NCBI GenBank assembly: GCA_006844635.1
Contig: SPJO01000172.1
Coordinates: 1 to 10,713 of the forward strand
Source of the DNA: Methylophilaceae bacterium
GTDB taxonomy: Bacteria > Pseudomonadota > Gammaproteobacteria > Burkholderiales > Methylophilaceae
DNA length: 10,713 nucleotides
Direction of reading: 5' to 3'
Shown: positions 7,440 to 10,713 of the stretch, piece by piece
Layout: the number at the start of each line of letters is the position of its first letter
Numbering within the stretch: the first letter of the stretch is position 1
Translations under genes and position numbers: made by a program
Notes under the pieces: generated by a model
What the model was told of the DNA's origin: nothing
Databases searched by the model: none
Seen by the model: only the letters and a program-made list of their open reading frames with translations

Positions 7440-7949
7440 ATGAATAAAAAAATTACTTTTATATTGACCTGTTTAACGGCACTACTTTTGCCGTTATCTA
7501 GCCATGCAGCCATTTACAAGCATGTTGATGCAAATGGTCGTGTGACCTATTCCAATGTCAAAATCAAAGGTGGTAAAAAAATTAATATTGAGCCCGCCGC
7601 CACCAGCTTTGGCACGCGTTCAAAAGCTGAGTCAAACAATGAGACTCGAAAAACAAAAGGAACACCAAAGAGCTTCCCTAAAGTCGATTCAAAAACACAA
7701 AAAAATAGAGACAACTCACGCAAACAAATCTTAATGTCTGAGCTTCAGTCAGAGAAGAAAGCATTGGCAGCGGCAAAAAAAGCGCACGCTGAAGGTGCAA
7801 AAAATCCAGAAACCTTTAGAACAGCTAGTGGTGGTATTGGTAGAAACGTTGCAAAATACCAAGAGAAAATGGAAAAGCTACAAGCTGATGTTGATTTACA
7901 CCAACGCAATGTTGAATTGTTAGAAAAAGAAATCAGCAGTATTAACTAA
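7440..7949 (+). CDS. Secreted DUF4124 protein with a C-terminal coiled coil
   Basis: A 169-residue protein of unknown function. Residues 1-23 form a Sec signal peptide: a lysine n-region, a leucine-rich core, and cleavage probable after SHA. It is followed by the DUF4124 hallmark AIYKHVDANGRVTYSNV, a short beta-rich segment found in many exported proteobacterial proteins. Residues about 55-100 are a lysine/serine/asparagine-rich, probably disordered linker. Residues about 100-169 are strongly helical and alternate Glu/Lys with Leu/Ala, as in a coiled coil. No catalytic motif or lipobox is visible, so it is likely periplasmic. It lies between glnA and ntrB, in the same orientation. There is no Shine-Dalgarno before the ATG, but the signal peptide begins exactly there. 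Its 3' half contains an NtrC-like palindrome (7784-7798). Confidence 0.85.
   Translation: MNKKITFILTCLTALLLPLSSHAAIYKHVDANGRVTYSNVKIKGGKKINIEPAATSFGTRSKAESNNETRKTKGTPKSFPKVDSKTQKNRDNSRKQILMSELQSEKKALAAAKKAHAEGAKNPETFRTASGGIGRNVAKYQEKMEKLQADVDLHQRNVELLEKEISSIN
7784..7798. promoter_or_regulatory. Possible NtrC site inside the DUF4124 gene
   Basis: GCACGCTGAAGGTGC has the same GCAC-N7-GTGC form as the two glnA sites, but lies in coding sequence (within KAHAEGAK). Its centre is about 206 bp upstream of the start predicted for the sigma54-like element before ntrB, a workable enhancer distance. It is a single site, and one chance match to this pattern in a window this size is not rare. Confidence 0.35.
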
Positions 7950-7970
7950 CTTTTCACCTTCTAAAAAAAC

Positions 7971-7986
7971 TGGCTTGCCTTTTGCT
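7971..7986 (+). promoter_or_regulatory. Candidate sigma54 promoter of ntrBC
   Basis: TGGCTTGCCTTTTGCT has GG and GC exactly 10 nt apart, an intact -12 block (TTGCT) and TGGC..G in the -24 block. Only the AC of TGGCAC is changed, to TT. The predicted start is near 7997, about 30 nt before the ntrB ATG. The element lies wholly in the gap between the DUF4124 and ntrB genes. Confidence 0.6.
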
Positions 7987-8011
7987 TAAATACAAGTGTT
8001 TCATTAATTGA

Positions 8012-8020
8012 TGCTAGTAT
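8012..8020 (+). promoter_or_regulatory. Possible extended -10 sigma70 promoter at the ntrB start
   Basis: TGCTAGTAT matches the extended -10 pattern TGn-TAnnaT and lies 7 nt before the ntrB ATG, so transcription would start at or beside the start codon. There is no good -35 hexamer. It could supply basal ntrBC expression alongside the sigma54-like element, or could be chance in AT-rich DNA. Confidence 0.3.
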
Positions 8021-8027
8021 TTATCAC

Positions 8028-9122
8028 ATGGTTCAAAAAGGTGCTACAAACTTTCCAGGTCTAGAAAACCTCGCAACTTCTGTTATTTTACTGAATGCAG
8101 CGCAACAAGTGGTGTACGCCAATCCTAGCGCTGAAGTACTGTTTGCTGTTAGCTCAACCAAAATAGCTAAATGCCACATCTCAGAAGTATTTTTGAATTG
8201 TGAAATTCTCGGTCAAGCTATCGAGAACGCTATTAATACCAATAGTCCCTTCCGTGAACATGAGTTTGCAATTAGTACAGTACGCAACCATACCGCCATG
8301 GTAACCTGCGCAGTCACGCCTGTTGATGTGCATGATGCTGCTCTACTACTAGAGTTTCAACAAATGGATCAACAACTACGGATTGCCAAAGAAGAACGGA
8401 TGTTGATTCAGCAGCAAGCCAACTCTGAGTTATTACGCAATTTGGCGCATGAAATCCGCAACCCACTAGGTGGCCTTCGTGGTGCAGCGCAGCTACTAGA
8501 GCATGAGTTGCCACAACCGAATTTGCGTGAATATACACAAGTCATCATCAAAGAAGCTGACAGACTACAAAGCCTGATGGATAGGCTTTTAGTACCGCAC
8601 CGAGTACCCAAGTACGAGCCAACCAACATACATGAAGTACTAGAACGTGTGAGAAGCCTATTATTAGCTGAGTCACCTAATAACATCCAAGTCAAAAGAG
8701 ATTACGACACGAGCCTACCCGAGCTAATTGGTGATAGAGAGAAGTTAATACAAGCCGTCTTGAACATTGCTAGAAACGCTGTACAAGCCATGCAATCGCA
8801 AGCAAATGATAATGCAACTATCACGATGAGAACACGTTCTGAGGGACAAGTCACACTCAGTAGGAAACGTTACCGTGTTGCTATTAAATTAGAAATTATT
8901 GATAACGGCCCAGGGATTCCTGCCAACATTATGGACAAGATATTTTATCCACTTGTGACAGGTCATGATGGTGGTTCCGGTTTGGGCCTATCATTGGCAC
9001 AAACCTTTATTACACAGCACCATGGCATGATTGACTGTAACAGCAAACCAGGCAACACCTGTTTTACAATCATTTTGCCCGTAGAAAGTAGCGTTATTAA
9101 AAACGCAATGATTGAACAATAA
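8028..9122 (+). CDS. ntrB: Nitrogen-regulation sensor histidine kinase NtrB
   Basis: NtrB (GlnL) is the cytoplasmic kinase/phosphatase that sets NtrC phosphorylation in response to PII. The 364 residues contain an N-terminal PAS-type sensor domain (about 8-115; ILLNAAQQVVYANPSAEVLF is the typical PAS start), a short helical linker, then the H box LRNLAHEIRNPLGGLRGAAQLL with phospho-acceptor His141. The ATPase domain follows with N box NIARNAVQAM, G1 EIIDNGPGIP, an F-box region IFYPLVTGHDGGSG, and G2 GLGLSLAQTFITQHHG. No transmembrane helix is seen, as expected for NtrB. ATG 8028 is the best start because the protein begins naturally there, yet no Shine-Dalgarno precedes it. The ntrC start is 21 nt downstream and the two are certainly cotranscribed. 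Confidence 0.96.
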   Translation: MVQKGATNFPGLENLATSVILLNAAQQVVYANPSAEVLFAVSSTKIAKCHISEVFLNCEILGQAIENAINTNSPFREHEFAISTVRNHTAMVTCAVTPVDVHDAALLLEFQQMDQQLRIAKEERMLIQQQANSELLRNLAHEIRNPLGGLRGAAQLLEHELPQPNLREYTQVIIKEADRLQSLMDRLLVPHRVPKYEPTNIHEVLERVRSLLLAESPNNIQVKRDYDTSLPELIGDREKLIQAVLNIARNAVQAMQSQANDNATITMRTRSEGQVTLSRKRYRVAIKLEIIDNGPGIPANIMDKIFYPLVTGHDGGSGLGLSLAQTFITQHHGMIDCNSKPGNTCFTIILPVESSVIKNAMIEQ

Positions 9123-9143
9123 CATTGAGGTAATAAACAACGT

Positions 9144-10532
9144 ATGAAACCAATTTGGATATTAGACGATGACAAATCAATACGCTGGGTGTTTGAGAAA
9201 GCACTAGCGCGTGTCGAGCTTGCCTTCAAAACATTTTCTAATACGGCTGATGCCCTTAAAGCCCTTGATGAAGAACAGCCGCAAGTAATTGTCAGCGACA
9301 TCCGCATGCCAGGCGGATCAGGACTAGACTTTTTAACTGAAGTCAAAGAGCGCTACCCAGACATACCTGTCATCATCATGACCGCTTATTCTGACCTAGA
9401 AAGTGCAGTTGCCGCATTCCAAAATGGTGCATTTGAATACCTAGCTAAGCCTTTTGATGTTGACCAAGCGGTCGAGGTCATTAAACGCGCTGTTGATGAA
9501 ACATTACGCCAAGATGTTGCAAGCACAATCATTGAAGAAACACCTGAAATTATTGGGCAAGCACCAGCCATGCAAGAAGTCTTCCGGGCGATTGGCCGTT
9601 TGAGCCGCTCTCATGCCACAGTATTAATTAATGGTGAATCTGGTAGTGGTAAAGAGCTAGTCGCCAGTGCGTTACATAAGCACAGCCCCAGAGCTGACAG
9701 CCCGTTTATCGCAATCAACACTGCAGCTATCCCCAAAGACCTGCTGGAATCAGAACTATTCGGCCATGAACGTGGTGCCTTTACAGGCGCACAAGCGGCC
9801 CGCAGAGGGCGTTTTGAACAAGCTGATAATGGCACATTATTTTTAGATGAAATTGGCGATATGCCCGCTGATCTGCAAACACGTTTACTACGCGTGTTAA
9901 GTGATGGGCAGTTCTACCGCGTTGGTGGTCACCAGCCGATTAAAGTCAATGTTCGTGTCATTGCAGCAACCCACCAAGACTTAGAAGAACGTGTCAAACT
10001 CGGCCTATTCCGTGAGGATTTATTCCATAGACTCAATGTGATTCGCTTGCGGTTGCCAGCATTAAGAGAGCGGCGAGAAGATGTACCATTACTGGCTAAG
10101 CACTTTTTACATCAAAGCGCCTCTAATCTTGGCGTGGAGGCGAAAGTGCTTTCTGAGGATGCCTTAAAATACCTCACTGCGGTTAACTGGAGTGGTAACG
10201 TACGTCAACTTGAGAATGTCTGCCATTGGCTTACCGTGATGGCCCCAGGTCAGAATGTTGATGTTGCTGACTTGCCACCTGAACTAAAAGAAACTAGTGC
10301 TCAATCAACTTCTGACAGTGCTTGGCAAGACACGCTCGCACAAGAAGTCGCAGATTCACTCAACCGTGGCGAAACTAGCATTCTCGACGCGCTCACTAAG
10401 GAATTCGAACGAGTCATGATCAAGAAAGCATTAGAGCATACTGGGGGCCGCCGTATAGAGGCGGCTAACCAGTTAGGCATGGGCCGTAATACGTTAACGC
10501 GAAAGATTCAAGAGCTTGGGATAGACGAATAG
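9144..10532 (+). CDS. ntrC: Nitrogen-regulation response regulator NtrC, sigma54 activator
   Basis: NtrC (GlnG) activates sigma54 promoters of nitrogen-assimilation genes when phosphorylated by NtrB. The 462 residues have the three expected domains. The receiver domain (1-120) has the acidic pocket DDD at 8-10, phospho-acceptor Asp52 in SDIRMPGGSGLDFL, MTAYSD and LAKPFD. The AAA+ domain (about 140-370) has Walker A GESGSGKE at 164-171, the sigma54-contact loop GAFTGA at 211-216, Walker B GTLFLDEIGD at 230-239, and NWSGNVRQLEN. The C-terminal Fis-type helix-turn-helix is GGRRIEAANQLGMGRNTLTRKIQELGI. The intact GAFTGA shows a genuine sigma54 activator. GAGG (9127-9130) lies 13 nt before the ATG, longer than usual, so translation may lean on coupling to ntrB. 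The likely targets in this window are the sites upstream of glnA and possibly ntrB. Confidence 0.98.
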   Translation: MKPIWILDDDKSIRWVFEKALARVELAFKTFSNTADALKALDEEQPQVIVSDIRMPGGSGLDFLTEVKERYPDIPVIIMTAYSDLESAVAAFQNGAFEYLAKPFDVDQAVEVIKRAVDETLRQDVASTIIEETPEIIGQAPAMQEVFRAIGRLSRSHATVLINGESGSGKELVASALHKHSPRADSPFIAINTAAIPKDLLESELFGHERGAFTGAQAARRGRFEQADNGTLFLDEIGDMPADLQTRLLRVLSDGQFYRVGGHQPIKVNVRVIAATHQDLEERVKLGLFREDLFHRLNVIRLRLPALRERREDVPLLAKHFLHQSASNLGVEAKVLSEDALKYLTAVNWSGNVRQLENVCHWLTVMAPGQNVDVADLPPELKETSAQSTSDSAWQDTLAQEVADSLNRGETSILDALTKEFERVMIKKALEHTGGRRIEAANQLGMGRNTLTRKIQELGIDE

Positions 10533-10533
10533 A

Positions 10534-10713
10534 CTAAATATCAACCTTCTCTGCGCGCTTCAATGGAAAGGAGTCATAAGTTTTCGCGTCTATTTGATTG
10601 ACGAAAAAGACTTGTGCTAGCCGTGAATCTTTAAGGCTAGAACCAAAGAAACCATTTGCTGCATGATACTGATCGCCTTCATATAAAATCAGTGTGTTAT
10701 AAACATTATTAAC
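10534..10713 (-). CDS. C-terminal end of a DUF6445 / 2OG-Fe(II)-oxygenase-like protein (partial)
   Basis: Read on the minus strand, the frame is open from the window edge for 59 codons to a TAG at 10536-10534. The visible tail contains YNTLILYEGDQYHAANGFFG and DSRLAQVFFVN. A strand with L-Y-E-G, a histidine, and 14 residues later an Arg in RLxQVFF is how the last strands of the double-stranded beta-helix in DUF6445 and related 2-oxoglutarate oxygenases look, with the distal metal His and the 2OG-binding Arg. The catalytic HxD part would lie outside the window, so enzymatic activity cannot be judged. The stop codon is one base from the ntrC stop in convergent orientation. The family name is from memory of the pattern and is moderate confidence; that it is coding is more certain. 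Confidence 0.6.
   Translation of the reverse strand, partial: VNNVYNTLILYEGDQYHAANGFFGSSLKDSRLAQVFFVNQIDAKTYDSFPLKRAEKVDI

Noticed and set aside
8314..8695. Antisense open frames within ntrB
   Set aside because: Opposite-strand shadows of the H-box region, with no ribosome binding site and a composition dictated by the ntrB codons.
1..10713. Mobile element, CRISPR array, defence system, tRNA/rRNA or riboswitch
   Set aside because: No transposase, integrase, regular spaced repeats, structured RNA core or defence domain is apparent. All the genes belong to widespread chromosomal families in a normal housekeeping arrangement.

Overview
This is an ordinary chromosomal housekeeping region of a Gram-negative proteobacterium. 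The NtrB/NtrC pair, a GS-I glutamine synthetase with an adenylylation-type tyrosine, the DUF4124 gene between glnA and ntrB, and the moderate-to-low GC content together suggest a betaproteobacterium. A Methylophilaceae-like methylotroph (Methylotenera/Methylophilus type) is my best guess, from overall resemblance only. I see no mobile element, CRISPR array, tRNA, rRNA or phage gene.

Layout. Positions 1-2034 (+) hold the C-terminal two thirds of uvrA, cut by the window edge. It ends at a strong hairpin terminator (2035-2070) that also serves the convergent HDOD gene (minus, 2081-2908). From about 5563 down to 3030 on the minus strand runs a compact gene set: a rhodanese-like protein, aroE (shikimate dehydrogenase), mtgA (monofunctional peptidoglycan glycosyltransferase) and a DUF456 membrane protein. 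Gaps are 25, 0 and 28 nt, so this is probably one operon. The HDOD gene follows after about 120 nt and may be separate.

The 305-nt divergent gap 5564-5868 carries a nitrogen-control region for glnA: two GCAC-N7-GTGC NtrC-type sites centred 30 bp apart and a -24/-12 sigma54 promoter. On the other strand is a plausible sigma70 promoter for the rhodanese operon. glnA (5869-7278) ends in a hairpin terminator. Then come a secreted DUF4124 coiled-coil protein (7440-7949), ntrB (8028-9122) and ntrC (9144-10532). A convergent gene on the minus strand (10534 to the window edge) is visible only as its last 59 codons and looks like a DUF6445/2OG-oxygenase-like protein.

How the genes work together. NtrB phosphorylates NtrC when nitrogen is limiting. 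NtrC~P binds the paired sites upstream of glnA and activates sigma54 polymerase. Because a terminator separates glnA from ntrBC, ntrBC needs its own promoter. I see a well-spaced -24/-12 element at 7971-7986 just before ntrB, and one NtrC-like palindrome about 200 bp further upstream inside the DUF4124 gene. This suggests a separate NtrC/sigma54 autoregulatory input to ntrBC and is the most interesting inference in the window. I found no convincing novel system.
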